A stretch of 64,000 nt of DNA from Cristatella mucedo (lineage: Eukaryota; Bryozoa; Phylactolaemata; Cristatellidae), in the NCBI GenBank assembly GCA_009760855.2, contig WPIO01000068.1:1944501-2008500 (forward strand). Direction: 5' to 3'. Of the stretch, positions 45,901 to 58,965 are shown piece by piece (positions within the stretch are counted from its first letter, which is position 1; the number at the start of each line of letters is the position of its first letter). Made by a program: the position numbers and the translations under genes. The notes under the pieces were generated by a model. That model was not told the DNA's origin. It saw only the letters and a program-made list of their open reading frames with translations, and did no database searches.

Positions 45901-46343
45901 TTGAACTCGGCTACAGAGGTAACGCAGAGTCCGCTTTTGGCGTGAGCACTCCACCGATTTTCTATTAATATCGAGTAAAATGGTATTCATTTCTAGGCTC
46001 AATTCATTCGGCTCAAGTTCACCTTCCCGATGCGCGAGCTAAAAATATCTCTTTCGCTCTTTCTGTTTCTGTCTCTCTCTCCTGCTTGTTTCTCCATCTC
46101 TCTCACCCAGCAGCTCTCAGGGCTGTCTAATCTGCCTCCACATCTCCTTATGTTATTGCCTTTAGCTCAGGAACGTTAAATTGAGTTCAGAAGATTGTTT
46201 GTAAAAGGCAACATTGACCAGTTAAGTTTCTCATGGTCAACCTCACTTTTGGATGATTTCACCGAGAAACATATACTGGTAAACACTGTCCGATATGCGA
46301 CTTGCCATTTACAAAAGAGGGCTTTAGGCATTCTGTTAGGGTT
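45901..46343. other. Unassigned with a pyrimidine-rich tract
   Basis: CT-rich run at about 46050-46110. No gene recognised. Confidence 0.4.
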
Positions 46344-46590
46344 CCTGCACCTAAGAAATATGTCATCGAAACGCAGCGAATGGCTTACTTCAGGCGCCCT
46401 TTAGCTTGCTGCCATGAACCACTAATATAGGAAGGGCAATGTTGGCGATCCCCCACGGACAAAGGGTTAAACGCACGAATTTATGAATCGCAAGTTAGCA
46501 ATACATGAGCAATCATCTTGCCAGGACTGAGCACCTTATCCGGACTAGAGTTTACAGCAAACCTACACCGAGAAGCGTTGAGATATCTAT
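46344..46590. repeat. Block G, copy 2
   Basis: Matches 25660-25885: GCTTACTTCAGGCGCCCTTT, ATGAGCAATCATCTTGCCAG. Confidence 0.75.
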
Positions 46591-46734
46591 GCCGAGCTGG
46601 TTTGGTCTAGCGGTTAAGGTGCTCGCCCCGACCAAGGTCTGACTGAGGTCGTGGGCTCGAGCCCCGAGGCATATGTGAAGCGCCTGAATAGAGATTAAGT
46701 TCTCTTGGGGGGCGCTATATAAATGAATTTTTTT
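46591..46734 (+). mobile_element. SINE-1, most complete copy
   Basis: The tRNA-like head carries an A box TGGTCTAGCGGTTAAGG (46603-46619) and a B box GGTCGTGGGCTCGAGCCCC (46647-46665). The tail AAGCGCCTGAATAGAGATTA...TCTCTT..GGGCGCT is the same hairpin as the 3' end of L2 family B. Block G copy 1 (25885) has no SINE at this point, so the insertion followed the duplication. Confidence 0.85.
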
Positions 46735-47300
46735 CTAGGTGTCATTCCAAAGCGATGATGCAGCCGTGTTCGACGAACGTCGGCTAAACCTTAATGCAAC
46801 TCGGCTGCACCGACAAGGCTTTAGCAGCAATTCTTAAGTTCAGATGGTCAGTGGTATTAAACAAAAATATAAAAATAAATCCTCATATTTCAATTCATTC
46901 GCCTGCAGCTAAGAGGCTGCCTTTTATCGCTGCTCGTCGGGTTTCGTCTGATTACCTACTCTTGCAGTCTCAGCTAGTTTTAAAATAAACCAACCTTCTA
47001 ACATCCCCAGGGTGCCAATGAGAGATTCAGCGAAGGCTCGTGCTATACAGCTGCAATTTCCGTAGTCTTCCTACTGACTAGTTGTTGCGAGCATACGAAA
47101 ATGTATTGGCTCGTACTTCAAAATCGTCCTGACTAGATTCTAAGCCAGTAGATGTAGCGGCGAATAAGGTCAAAGGGCTATGTATCGAGAAGGTAAATAT
47201 TTGCTGTGGAGATAAATAGCTATCGAGAAGAAATGTAGAATTATTTTATCAATTTACCGATTCTCTCAATATCTACCTTACTTTATAACCACTAGAATCG
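46735..47300. repeat. Block K, copy 3, with a short L2 scrap
   Basis: 46735-46762 matches a family B RT word (CTAGGTGTCATTCCAAAGCG). The rest matches 26320-26850. Confidence 0.65.
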
Positions 47301-47309
47301 CTTTGTGTG

Positions 47310-47540
47310 CTATGGCAGCTGTTCCAGCCCACGAGCCTGTTGCTCGGGTTTGGCCACAATTAGTCATGTTAGGACTAGGAACGGGAACTGAAAGGACAGC
47401 GTTTCTGTGGACTAGGGACTGCGATTCAGAAGCCTTCATAACTAGACTGTAACCATAGCAACCATATTAAAGCATTTCTACGATTTGACTAAGACCTCGA
47501 CTTGTTTCTGAACGCTGACACATTAAAAAGCTTCATTGAA
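47310..47540 (-). mobile_element. L2 family A endonuclease scrap
   Basis: CTGTTCCAGCCCACGAGCC and CTAGACTGTAACCATAGCAA match 29945-30170, which encodes the family A endonuclease on the minus strand. Confidence 0.6.
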
Positions 47541-48483
47541 ATAGGCTGTTGGGTGATTTCAACGTTCACTTTGATAACTTATCTGACGCTTTCAGTACCG
47601 AATTTCGTGCATTGGCTGATTCATTGTCTCTTGTGGCTCATGTGCATGGTCCTATCCACATCAAGGGTCACACACTCGACCAGATCTTCTCATACAACTG
47701 CACTTTGTCATCACCAATTATTACCAAATCCTGCTTATCTGACCACATGCAGATCTCATTCAATCTACAGTGTGTGCCCACGTCCTCCTCTAAATAACCT
47801 GTGAATCGCGAAACCTCAAGACTCTTGACATCGATGCTGTCCGAGCGAGAATATCTGCTTCGACTCTGCTGCTCAGTCCTCCCTCCGATCTGTCATCATT
47901 GGTAGATAGCTTCAACACGACACTAGCTGACACGCTAGACGAGTTTGCACCTCTGACAAAGCGCACTGTGCGCCCCCGCCCAGACGGCCTATGGTTTACC
48001 ACAGACATTAAACTAGCCAAGTCTACTAAACAAAAGCTTGAAAAAGCATACAAAAGATCAGGACTAACTGTCCATCGACAGGCATATGAAGACTACTGTG
48101 GGTCGTACCAATCGATACTAGCAAAGGCCAAGCCTAGCTTTTATAAAAACATTGTTAAATCACAGATGAACAATCCAAAACTGCTGATGTCGACAATAAA
48201 CCATCTCCTCAACCGTACCCAGATTAGCTCCTTACCTGATGATCCTTGTGATGATCTAGCCGATCGCTTCTCTCGATTCTTTGTGCAGAAGATAGACAAG
48301 ATCAGGGAATCCATCCCTGCGATGACAACCTCCCCACTAGAATGCTGTTCCTCGGTTCCTGGCTGCACCTCAATGTCTGCATTTAAGCAGGTCACTGGTG
48401 ATCTAGTCCTAAAGTTCGTATCTCAATCAAAGAAGACAACAAGTCCTCTGGACCCTATTCCCACTGTCCTGCTCCTACGTTGA
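47541..48483 (+). mobile_element. L2 family B endonuclease C-terminus and pre-RT linker
   Basis: 47549-47797 encodes GDFNVHFDNLSDAFSTEFRA (catalytic GDFN motif of the AP-like endonuclease), GHTLDQIFSYNC and LSDHMQISFN. After a frameshift, 47899-48483 is open for 194 codons: VDSFNTTLADTLDEFAPLTK, RPRPDGLWFTTDIKLAK, then PLDPIPTVLLLR at the start of RT. It ends sharply at 48483. This is the best family B 5' half in the window. Confidence 0.87.
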
Positions 48484-51130
48484 CATGAGAGTCGCAAAAT
48501 ACATTGGACGCTTGGTCGCAGAACAAGTGGGCATTGAGGTTTTAATGTCTTGTTGCGTGTGTAAAAAGAATATGCCGACCTTACACGGCTGCCATTTCTT
48601 CAAATTCGTAGGTTCAACGGGTGCAACTGGTGCTTTTGCGAGAAAGGATACTTTGCAGGGTGCACACTAAGGGCATGCTTTCCCGCTATTAGCAACCTCA
48701 AGCTGCCCGGATGAAAAAGGGCCATCAGCAGCAGCCTGGTAAGTAGTACCAGTTTCTCGCTAGTGGGAGTACTGCAGCAACCGAAAGCTTTGATTTTGCA
48801 GCGATCAGCGAAAGTGTCTTGAAAGTAATAGAAACTCAAGAATTCGGTCGATTCTTCGGAATTGAAAGTCGCACTGAACGTGAAAGTCATGCTAATTATG
48901 AAATTTGACCTTTTCTTGTGCTGGCCGCCTCATCTTGCCAATTTCAGTTGCAGAAAACTCGATCTCAAAACAGGACCAGACAGTAACGGTTCAATTGCTA
49001 ATGTTCGGCCGCTGCAACAACGAGCCTCTCTGCTGATTAACCCGTTGGGAAAGCCTCTCCGTGGTCCTTTCTGTGTTTATGCATCACTTTTACCGTATCC
49101 ATTCTGAGAGAGAATAAAAGAGAGCTATAGCAGGAAAACCCGATCTTAAAAATTGGCCTGGACCTTCGTCATATGAAACACAAGTGGTCACAGAGAAAGC
49201 CGGTTTTATAATAATTATAGGACTAATAACAAATACTGCCCTTGACAAGGTAAAAACTAACGATAAAAATTTCTCGCGTGAACACAAGATATCTTCGTTC
49301 GTAGCAACTCATACAATAGTGCATGTAAATATTGTTTTCACTTCGTTTGATAGATCTCTTCGAGGTACTTATTGGCCAGAGTTCAGTAAGCTCATCCCTG
49401 AAGAACCTTTCTTAAATATAATTACACATAACGATAGAGCTAAAATCGTTTGCTAGGTTGTTCTTTACCTAAAAAAGCCAATGCTTGTTTGTACGCCTAG
49501 CTTGCCATGTGTATTTGTGCAGTATACACCAGCAGAAAATTGAGAGACGTAATGGCTTAAGCAGGCAACCTGAGAGAAATAACATTTAGTTCGGAGTGTG
49601 AACGTCAAGTAAAACGTATGACTTGTAATACTATGGGCTCTTATTGCTCTCTGCAGTCCTCGACAGTAACGATCAGCAAATGGTAGTCGACTTTACGGGA
49701 GAGTCGCGGGATTGATCAAAAAACTTCATCTGAAAGCCTGCACGAGTCTTTCAAATAATGAACGTGGAAAGCTACAATTAAATAGAATGAGCAGTGAACA
49801 TATATTTCGACTGTGGAGATGGATGATAAAGTATGCTATTATTTTCTGAAAATACAGTCGTCACTGCATCGCCAAAGGCTGGTTCAGCACAGCATTTGTT
49901 TTCGCAAGAATTCACAATTAGGAATAACACTTAAAAGCATGAATATCCGTCCGTCAGAGCTTATGGTGATGCCATCAGAACCAAGGGCTTATGCATTCTG
50001 GTCTCAGCTTGCCGAAAGGAGCTTTTGGAGCCGTGATGGAACACTAGGGAAGGCGGTTGCGTTTCCTGGCTTCGGCCTCTTGGCAGAGAGATCGAATCCT
50101 GCCGTGGGCGATCATTTGCAGTCGCTGCAAGCGGTGTTGATAGCCCTAAAGATCTTCTGTCACCACACTAAAGCAGCTATTAAGTCAGCTAGTATTGTTA
50201 GCAGTATTTAAATCTGGCAAAGCATGCAGCCCTATGACATGGAGCACGGCAAGTGTTACAATTCTATAAATACTGACATACAGAGTTACGACATTTAATT
50301 ATTGAGAATAAATCTCAAATAGAGCTTCTGCTCAAAGCAAATACAGCCAAATAAGTTTGGCACGATAACACTCACCGTTGTAATGGAAAAATACCCGGAT
50401 TTAGTATTTATTGTATTCACTTTAACAATATTCGTCTCCCTAATCCTTGCTTTCTTCAAAGAATGGAGTTAATCGCCACATGGTCGTAACTAAGCCAAGT
50501 TTTTCGACGTGAATGCCCAGTAAAATTTTGGAACGGCATTAAATTTTTCAAAGCCAATGCAGTCATACCAAATGCCAATGCAGTCAAGTCCAGCGGACAC
50601 TACGACTTAAAAAGTGACGAGTTTTCAAAGAAATAGCAGTGTGACGACAACTCATAAATAATGACCGGACTTTTACAACCGGTAAGTCCAACCTGTCTAT
50701 TATTATGAAGTAGCCGAACGTCAGGCATGGCTACACCAGTGCACAACACATGAGTAAAGGAATGAGGGTCGTCGTTGTGCATGCGATGAGCATCGGTTAC
50801 AAGCTTAATACTCGAAGTGAAGACACTATCTGTGGTGGCTGTTTTATTAATATTAACCTTTTATAGCCAGCCTTACTTTAATAGCAGCTGAAGAACCTTC
50901 TATCGCGAGCGGGCTATCGCGAGCGCTGATAATAAAAACTAAAGATTGCTTACTGCAGGACACGATCCCGTGGCCTAAACCACGAAGAGGAACCTCTTTA
51001 TTTCATGGGTCGAGACCCAAGGACTTCAGATATTGTATCTGAGCAACACAGGTGATCGCTATCACCCCACTTTTGTGCACCAGAAACTTTAAATTCATAG
51101 CTAGCTGCTACCTACAATTTCTTCTCCAAA
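48484..51130. repeat. Block P, copy 3
   Basis: Matches 13370-16100. The signal-peptide homologue (minus, about 48570-48720) begins MALFHPGSLRLLIAGKHALS but is frameshifted to an early stop, with donor GTCGGC. It carries SINE-2 segments at about 50045-50160 (+) and 50935-51060 (-), and the open frame 49813-50211 homologous to 14594-14971. Confidence 0.8.
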
Positions 51131-51905
51131 TATGTTGGGAAAGCAATTTCAACTAGAGGCTCTTACTAAGTACATATGAATAAGTAGAATGCTTTAGCGA
51201 GACCACGCTTGAGGTCGGGTTAGAATAATTGATTTGTTTCAAACGAAATAGCGCTTTCTACCATGCATCACATCTTGCATAGGCGCCCTCCTTCACACTG
51301 CCTGCAGAATGTTTTCTGTAAGTCTTAGTTTACATAGTGATCAGTTTGGACTAAACTGCAAGCGCAGGCTAAGCAGTAGAGAGCTAATGCATCGGACTGC
51401 CTGGTTAATGAAACAGCTCTAACTTCAACTGAACTAAACACAGTCCGTAGGAACTCACTGATGCCCCTGCACGCATTTTCAGCTGATACGCTGGTTCTGG
51501 AGCGAAGTGATCATCACAGTAGCTTTATGCATGGTACACACCTTGGCGTTCCTCTCTTCCTTCACGGGTATGAGCATAGTTCACTTTGCACGTCCTCTCG
51601 TTTGCGATTTTTCAGAGTAAAGCCTTTTTGCTTCCTCTGCTCCCTTTCAGTTGCCACTCTCACTTATTCGGTCACCCACTCTCTCCCTCTCACAGCTTAT
51701 ACTCACATGCTTTCGTTTAGTGGCCCTCTACAATCTACTTTCACTATTCGTCAATGCTTAGTGACTTCTTCGGCCTCTTTGGCCTGAGTTCTTGAATATC
51801 AAATAGATTACAGAGGACTCCTTGAGAAAAGGAAACGGTGAGCGAGCAAGCTGCTCAGCAAGTTACATTCACATGGTGTCTCGCTTTACTGCGAATAATA
51901 TAATC
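51131..51905. other. Unassigned
   Basis: A 108-codon frame at 51461-51787 has no recognisable domain or splice context. No repeat similarity except the weak match to 45160-45290. Confidence 0.4.
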
Positions 51906-52385
51906 ATAATAATAACGCACTCTTGCTAACCCGCCTACAGAGAACTCAATGTCTTTCTAGGCACTTTACAGGCTCTGTAAAGGAAACACGATCGAATGGT
52001 GAGTGCGTTTTTAATTTTTTTTTAAATGTGATAAATTCGGGAGACGTCGTGACTCAAGTCGGAAGTGAGTTTCATACTTTGGGAGCACACGAACTAAAGG
52101 CACGGTCTCCACAGGATGTGAGGTTCGTGCGAGGTAGAGCTCAACGGTTAGATTCCGAAGAGCGAGTGGTACGATGCTGTGCCTGGTGGGGGAGTAGATG
52201 TGATACGTAGGCTAGATCAAAAGAATGTAGGGACCATAAAGTGAGTGGCAAAACCTTGAAGTCGATAAAATGCTTGACTGGGAAGCAGTGCAGGTCGGCG
52301 AGAAGTGGTGTGATGTGGCAACTGAGTGGCACACGACAGAAAGCCTAGCTGGCAAGCTTTTCACCAGCTGTAAGTGCATGATCGC
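51906..52385 (-). mobile_element. L2 family B 3' fragment
   Basis: Hairpin tip at about 51930-51975, deleted 3' UTR, then RT C-terminus: minus frame 52141-52332 encodes CHITPLLADLHCFPVKHFID. Confidence 0.8.
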
Positions 52386-52389
52386 ACAG

Positions 52390-52830
52390 TCGGGGGCTGC
52401 TGAATCAGCTAGTAGTAGATCAGATGAGTTGGCTTGAGCTAAAGAATGAATGAACCTAAAAGTGAGTGACAGAACTTTGAAGTCGATGTGCTGCTTGACT
52501 TAGAGCCAGTAGATGTCGGTGAGAAGGGATGTTATATGGCAACTACGTTGCTCACGATTGACTTGCCTAACTGCAGAGTTTTACACCAGCTGTAAGCAAC
52601 TGATTGCACAGGCCATATACCAGCTAGCGGTGAGTTAGGCATGTCGAGACGGGATGTAAAAAATGCATGGACCAATTAAGATGTGGTATCCCTGTCTTAT
52701 CAAGCCCGAATTTTAACGATGTTATGCAGCTGAAAGTAGGTAGACTAGGCTGTGAAGCTGATGTGGTCCTCTGATGACATGTCACTTTGGAACAGGATGC
52801 CAGGACGTATGCTGGCAGAGCCAACCAAAG
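52390..52830 (-). mobile_element. L2 family B RT C-terminal fragment
   Basis: The plus strand reads as reversed RT: AGTGAGTTAGGCATGTCGAG, AAGCCCGAATTTTAACGATG, GTGAAGCTGATGTGGTCCTC. It repeats the region just left of it, so this is a second insertion. Confidence 0.7.
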
Positions 52831-53857
<1,027 letters not shown>

Positions 53858-54315
53858 GTCATTGTGGATGTGAAGGTGCAGTTCGACAACAGCTAGGATG
53901 CTCTTATTTCGGCGGCCCGGAACAAGACCAATAAATATGCAGCCATTACGTGGTCTTTCCTTACCGCTGGCTACCGGTAGGGAGTGGTGAGGCCATTCGT
54001 GGTCTTAGCTCTTGGCAGGTGGCGGCCCAATTATGAAGCTTGCCTGGCCGACCTCGGCATCCTGCACGCAGAGAGGCTTTAAGGCGGCACTGCCTCTAAG
54101 AAGTGATTATTGGCTCGGAGGCCGCATGAACCCTGTTCCTTAACCACGTGGCTCGGGAAGCACGCTCAACCCCAGGAGAACATTGGACCGTGGGCTTCTG
54201 CATATATATACTAGATAACAATATTTTTCTCGATAATTTATTCGTATCTAAAGAGATATCGTCTACTTGTGCTCTTGTGTCGATGTGGCGAGTCAGCACA
54301 GCAGGGTCTCACAAT
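53858..54315. other. Unassigned, moderately GC-rich
   Basis: Contains CCAATAAATATG (about 53930) but no coding frame or repeat that I recognise. Confidence 0.4.
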
Positions 54316-54460
54316 CTAATAATAGCAATAATATAATTAATTTGCCTAGTGCCCTAAGAGAGCTTGATCGCTATTCAGGCACTTCACATATGCCACCTGA
54401 CTCGAACCAACACCCTCGGCCAGATCATGGTCGGGGCGGGCCTTAACCACTTGTATACAC
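54316..54460 (-). mobile_element. SINE-1, minus-strand copy
   Basis: On the minus strand: GTGGTTAAGGCCCGCCCCGACC, the B-box region GGTGTTGGTTCGAGTC, then a tail hairpin AGTGCC...GGCACT and a TAA-rich end. Relative to the 46.6 kb copy both stem strands changed (C to T and G to A), keeping pairing. Confidence 0.8.
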
Positions 54461-54994
54461 AAAACTTGTAGAATCCTGGCGAAGAATTTGAAGAAGTGAA
54501 TTAACAATAGGCTTACACCTACACACTAAAGGTGTGCTCGACTTAAGCTGTGCATGAAATACAAGACATATTGGTTAGGTTTTGTTAAAATGTATCCGAA
54601 GTCAATGTAATAGCTAACCTAGCTCATCCATCAAACTAGTACACAGGTTGAAATCCTGAAGTAGGCTTAAATTTTCAACCCGCCTTGAGCAAGGTGTTAA
54701 CTGCTCATGCCATTGCGACTGAATGCCTGTATACATTTTGCATCAGAAACAGTCACTTTTTCTTTGAATCCCTGTCAAAACCACAAGTCCTTTACAGTCT
54801 AAGCTGTAGTTCAGAGCACAATATATAGCTAGTCTTATTGCTAGTCGCTAGTAGCTAGTTGCTAGATGCTAGTCTGCTTATAGCTAGTCTTACTAGTCTT
54901 ATTATAGCTATTGAAAAATAGGAGGATATTGCTCTAAGTAAATGTGGTCAGGGAAAATAAGGCTTTCTATTCGGTCGTTTATGCTTCTTTGAAG
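54461..54994. repeat. Block N, copy 2, and unassigned flank
   Basis: CTTGAGCAAGGTGTTAACTG region matches 31540 and 59690. 54840-54910 is a local array of CTAGT/TAGCTAGTC words. Confidence 0.5.
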
Positions 54995-55225
54995 CTAGGT
55001 AATAATAATAATAATAATAATAAAAATGTACTTGATAAAGCATCCTCAGATAACTCAATCTCTCTCTAGGCGTTTTACATTTGCTGCAAAGGGAAATGCA
55101 ATTGAATGGTGAGTAATATCATGCTTGATAAACGAACAAAATGAATAACATGGTTAGAGGCGACAAGCACCGGGTCAGCATGCAAATGTGGTTAGTGGCA
55201 GCATGCACAGTGTCAGCACGCAGCT
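54995..55225 (-). mobile_element. L2 family B 3'-terminal fragment
   Basis: (AAT)n, hairpin and 3' UTR to GCATGCACAGTGTCAGCACG. Only the terminal 230 bases are present. Confidence 0.85.
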
Positions 55226-55272
55226 AAGTCCAGCGATTGGCACAAGGGCACACAATTTACGATTGAACTAGA

Positions 55273-55301
55273 GTGGTTCTTATTGTAGAAAAAAGCAGCA
55301 A

Positions 55302-55363
<62 letters not shown>

Positions 55364-55404
55364 GTTCTTTTTGTAGAAAAAAGCATAATATATATATGCC
55401 CATC

Positions 55405-55447
<43 letters not shown>

Positions 55448-55475
55448 GTTCTTTTTGTAGAAAAAAGCAGCAATT
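55273..55475. repeat. Minisatellite: GTGGTTCTT...AAAAAAGCA units separated by (TA)n
   Basis: The motif GTGGTTCTTTTTGTAGAAAA plus AAGCA occurs three times (about 55273, 55361, 55445), each separated by TA-rich runs. CTTTTT and AAAAAG within the motif can pair. Confidence 0.9.
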
Positions 55476-55479
55476 CTGA

Positions 55480-56310
55480 ACTGCTGCCCATCTATACTTC
55501 CACACTAACACCCTGCTCGCATTATACGATATGGGCAAAATAATTGCTGCAAGAAGCATCGTTCTACCAGTAGTGTTGCTGAGCATGCTGAGCATCGTGG
55601 CGACATACGCTCCAGCTGAGGTCTTATGATGAAGTGCCACATTTGCACATACAGCTTAGCTGTAGCAAAATAACTAGATCCAAAAATAGCCACAACCCAA
55701 AGAGGTTCACATTGAAATCCACGGGCAGGAAGTTCCTTGTTGATAAATTTGATAACTATGAGGTTTAATGCCGTATTTTTTACAGGCTTGAGTACTAGTT
55801 AAGGATCATTTCCCGCGGATTGAAAGTCGAGCTCGATCGAGCCAATCCATGCTCTCGGTGTCACGAGACTTGCTACGAGAAGTCACTGATATTAGTTGCT
55901 CCAATAGCCCAAACAGTATCTTGCCATGGTAAGCGCGTATAATCACGAAAGAAGATCCCATGAGAGGAAGATGGCTTGTTTTTGCAAACCGCTTTTATTG
56001 CCGAGCACTTTAACTCACGTGCGAGTCACGTGCTCACATATACCATCCATAGCAAAATATTTGAGTAAAGGACGTCACGAAAGTTGAGAAGATGACAAAA
56101 TGCACCCTTAAACTTGTCTGCAATAATGGTTTAAATTTGACACAAGTGTTGGAGAACGACGGAAGAAAGTTACTGAGTTTCGATGACTGCCTTCCAAAGG
56201 TTTGACTACTACATCGTATTGGTTGAGGGATATCGATACGGCTAAACGATGTGGATTAGGAGGCCCGTGCGCCAGTGAGCAGCAGCTGGAGGATTATCAT
56301 GTCCCTTTCA
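55480..56310. other. Unassigned
   Basis: No LINE, SINE or gene recognised. The copies of GTGAGTCACGTG-like words around 56015-56035 are isolated. Confidence 0.4.
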
Positions 56311-56815
56311 AGGTTTACGATGTAAGGTCTCTCCGTCTGTAACTCCACACAGACAATGTAGGTGCTAGGCAGGGGAGTTTTGAATAGCACACTCACATTT
56401 TAAATTGCTTCCGGTACGCATTCGGTGGCCAACAGAATTGATCTCACGCGAAAAAGAGAAAGTGAAAAGCAGAGCAGAGTCAGGAGAGCAGCTGAGGTGT
56501 TTTGTAACAAACAAGTAGGTACTCGGGATGGCTGGAAAACAATGAGAAATGGACTATTCGGAAACACGAGATTAGTTGTCGCTACATTAATATTGTGAAA
56601 GCGAGTTCTACAGTTCAGGACCTGCAGAGCAAAAGCTTCCATCACCAATGGTCTTTAAGCGGAGAAATGAACCAGCAAATTCATTGGCCCTACAGGACCT
56701 GAGGACACGAGGAGGCGGAAACTTGCTCTGCAGTTCAGCTAGATACAAAGAACCAAGCCAAGTTGGGCCTCGAGGGTCTGCATAACAATTTTACTCTGTA
56801 TTCGTTGATCGGGGG
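56311..56815 (-). mobile_element. L2 family A C-terminus and 3' UTR, old
   Basis: CTCCGTCTGTAACTCCACA and GTACGCATTCGGTGGCCAAC mark the reversed family A 3' end. The C-terminal domain is broken by indels. Confidence 0.75.
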
Positions 56816-57440
56816 GGGGGGAGGGATGTAAACTGAAACCTAGGCGAAGCGATCTGGCTGCTGTGCTACAGGTAATCCATTCAAAGAGCTGCCAAGTTTT
56901 ACTCAAGTTACGGACGATTAAGAGCAAAGGCCTGGAGTTCTGAGTAGAGGTGATTGCAGGAAGCTTCGGGTTAAGGAAAGATAGCATTTAAGTAGCAATA
57001 ATAATTATAATTATTTAAGTAGCAATAACTGATGTAGCCCTAAGACTTGGAATCACTGCTAGCGACTTGTAGGTTAAGCACACCCACACGAATAGGTAGT
57101 GAGTAGGTAGGCACGAGTAGGTAGCAGAACTCTGCAGCTATGAAGAGCGTTCCTTCCTACAGATGGAAAGTCGACATAAATAGCCTTGAGAAGGATCTTC
57201 GATAGAGCCGGAGGGTGGCAGACATCTAGTGACCGCCATGGCGGACAGCAATACTGGCAGGTTACCGGCAATGCCTCTTAACTGACATCTCACCCAAGGT
57301 CCAGAGGGCAGCTCTTGCCCGTCTCTAAGCTACAAGCTCAACTCAGCTCAACCGCAGGAGCGCAATTGACAGCATCCTGCAGAACTCAAGCTTTTAGGCT
57401 GCTCAACAATGGATTATCAACTAGCCGGTTAAAAGCCGGC
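56816..57440. other. Unassigned
   Basis: Starts in a poly(G) run (56811-56820). Contains GAGTAGGTAGGC-type short repeats (about 57090-57120) and a palindromic AGCCGGTTAAAAGCCGGCT at about 57423. No gene recognised. Confidence 0.4.
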
Positions 57441-58895
57441 TTTGGTGCTTTAAGTGCAAACATTTTACTATCTCGCCCATATCGTTCATGGCTTACTCCA
57501 AGTATTGAACCAGCGTAGATATCTAAGTGCAAGCTTAAAAAAAGCATACCAAAGATCAAGATGGGCTGACCGTTCACTTAAAATTCGGGATCTAACTTAA
57601 TTCCTAACGACTCCTCGTATCTACAGTTAAATGTATTTACATGTATTTACATAACAACATAATAATATAATAAAAATACGTTTAATATAGCGCCATCAAA
57701 GAACTAGCTTTCACTCCAGGCACTTTACATTTGCTGCAAAAGAAACACGATCGAATGGTGAGTGAGGTGAGTGGCAGTATGCACAGTGTCGGCACGCATA
57801 AGCACATAAGGGCACAGTGTCTGCACGCATTAACAGGGACCCACTAAATACAGTCATAAATAGGTGCGTTTGTGAGAACGTAGTGAAATTGCCTATCAGC
57901 ACACCAAAAGAGCTGACGATACCCATTAACCGTCGGCTCATTTGCAAGTAAGACAGCATTCTACCTAGCATTGTTTCTTCCTAGCCTCTTGATCTGAAAG
58001 ATAGAAAATTTCTGAGAGTTCATTAGAAAGAAGTCGTGTTCCAAAATACTCCTAACTGCTGCCACTCGGTCTGCACGAATCTTCTTTTTTATACTTACAC
58101 TAGCTACAGGCGTATCGTACAGGTTATCACTAAGCAATCGAGATACCTCCTTTACAGAGCCTCTCAAAGTAATAGAAAGGGATTCGATCTCATTGCTTGC
58201 TGAATACATAATTTAATTTGGTTGTGGTTTTTGATAAGGTAGTCAGGTATGTGTAAATTTTGATTTGGTTTTCCTGAAAAAAATTGACTGATTAGCACTG
58301 TCTGAGGTGTCTTGTTGCTAATTACAAGAAAAAGACACGAGCTTTTCTCTTAGGATTCCAGCGCCTGGGACTAGTCATGGTAACCAAGTAAATGGCTCAC
58401 TCTGGGCACCCTTTGACGTGCTGACATGAACTACTGATCCGATATGCTCGGTGGACGCTTGCTGCTAGGACTAAGGATTAGATGGACACTTTTTATGGGT
58501 CATAGTGAGGCAATTCACGAACATTTGGCTTGCCGGGACTCAACATGAGATCGGGCGGATATCTTGGATCAAACGTTCACCGGGAGGCAATAGATGGGGA
58601 TAGCTAGCTGTTTAGCCAATACGCCCAGGTGCCCTGAGTGCCGAGCTGAGCTAGGATCTTTGCTATATGGTGTCGTTTGTTCTTCATACAACGACGTCAG
58701 ATCGGCTATTGCCACAGGTGCTCACCACAGGCCTAATAACCTGTCCACCAGCCTGCATTTATATTCACGTTAAATAAACACACTTTTACTTATATTTTCC
58801 ATTTAGATTTTCTCTTCAATACCTAAATACTAAACCCTAACCATAAGACCTAAAATCTAACCACAAAGCTCAAACTCAAAATAGTAATAGTAATG
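57441..58895. repeat. Block Q, copy 2
   Basis: Matches 38640-40184, including the family B 3' fragment at 57665-57880 (minus) in the same place and a diverged block G at 58346-58600. Confidence 0.75.
57665..57880 (-). mobile_element. L2 family B 3' fragment, shared insertion in block Q
   Basis: Decayed hairpin (about 57690-57730) and 3' UTR words CAGTATGCACAGTGTCGGCA. Same flanks as 38885-39155. Confidence 0.75.
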
Positions 58896-58965
58896 AAAAC
58901 AAAACAAATAATAAAGTAACTTCAAAGAACTCAATATCTCTCGAGGTGCTTTACATTCGCTTAGA
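58896..58965 (-). mobile_element. L2 family B or SINE-1 3' tip
   Basis: CTTCAAAGAACTCAATATCT and AGGTGCTTTACATT correspond to the terminal hairpin only; too short to tell LINE from SINE. Confidence 0.55.

Noticed and set aside
55213-55640. Ile/Tyr-rich open frames
   Set aside because: Translation of (TA)n runs and the spacer motif of a minisatellite.
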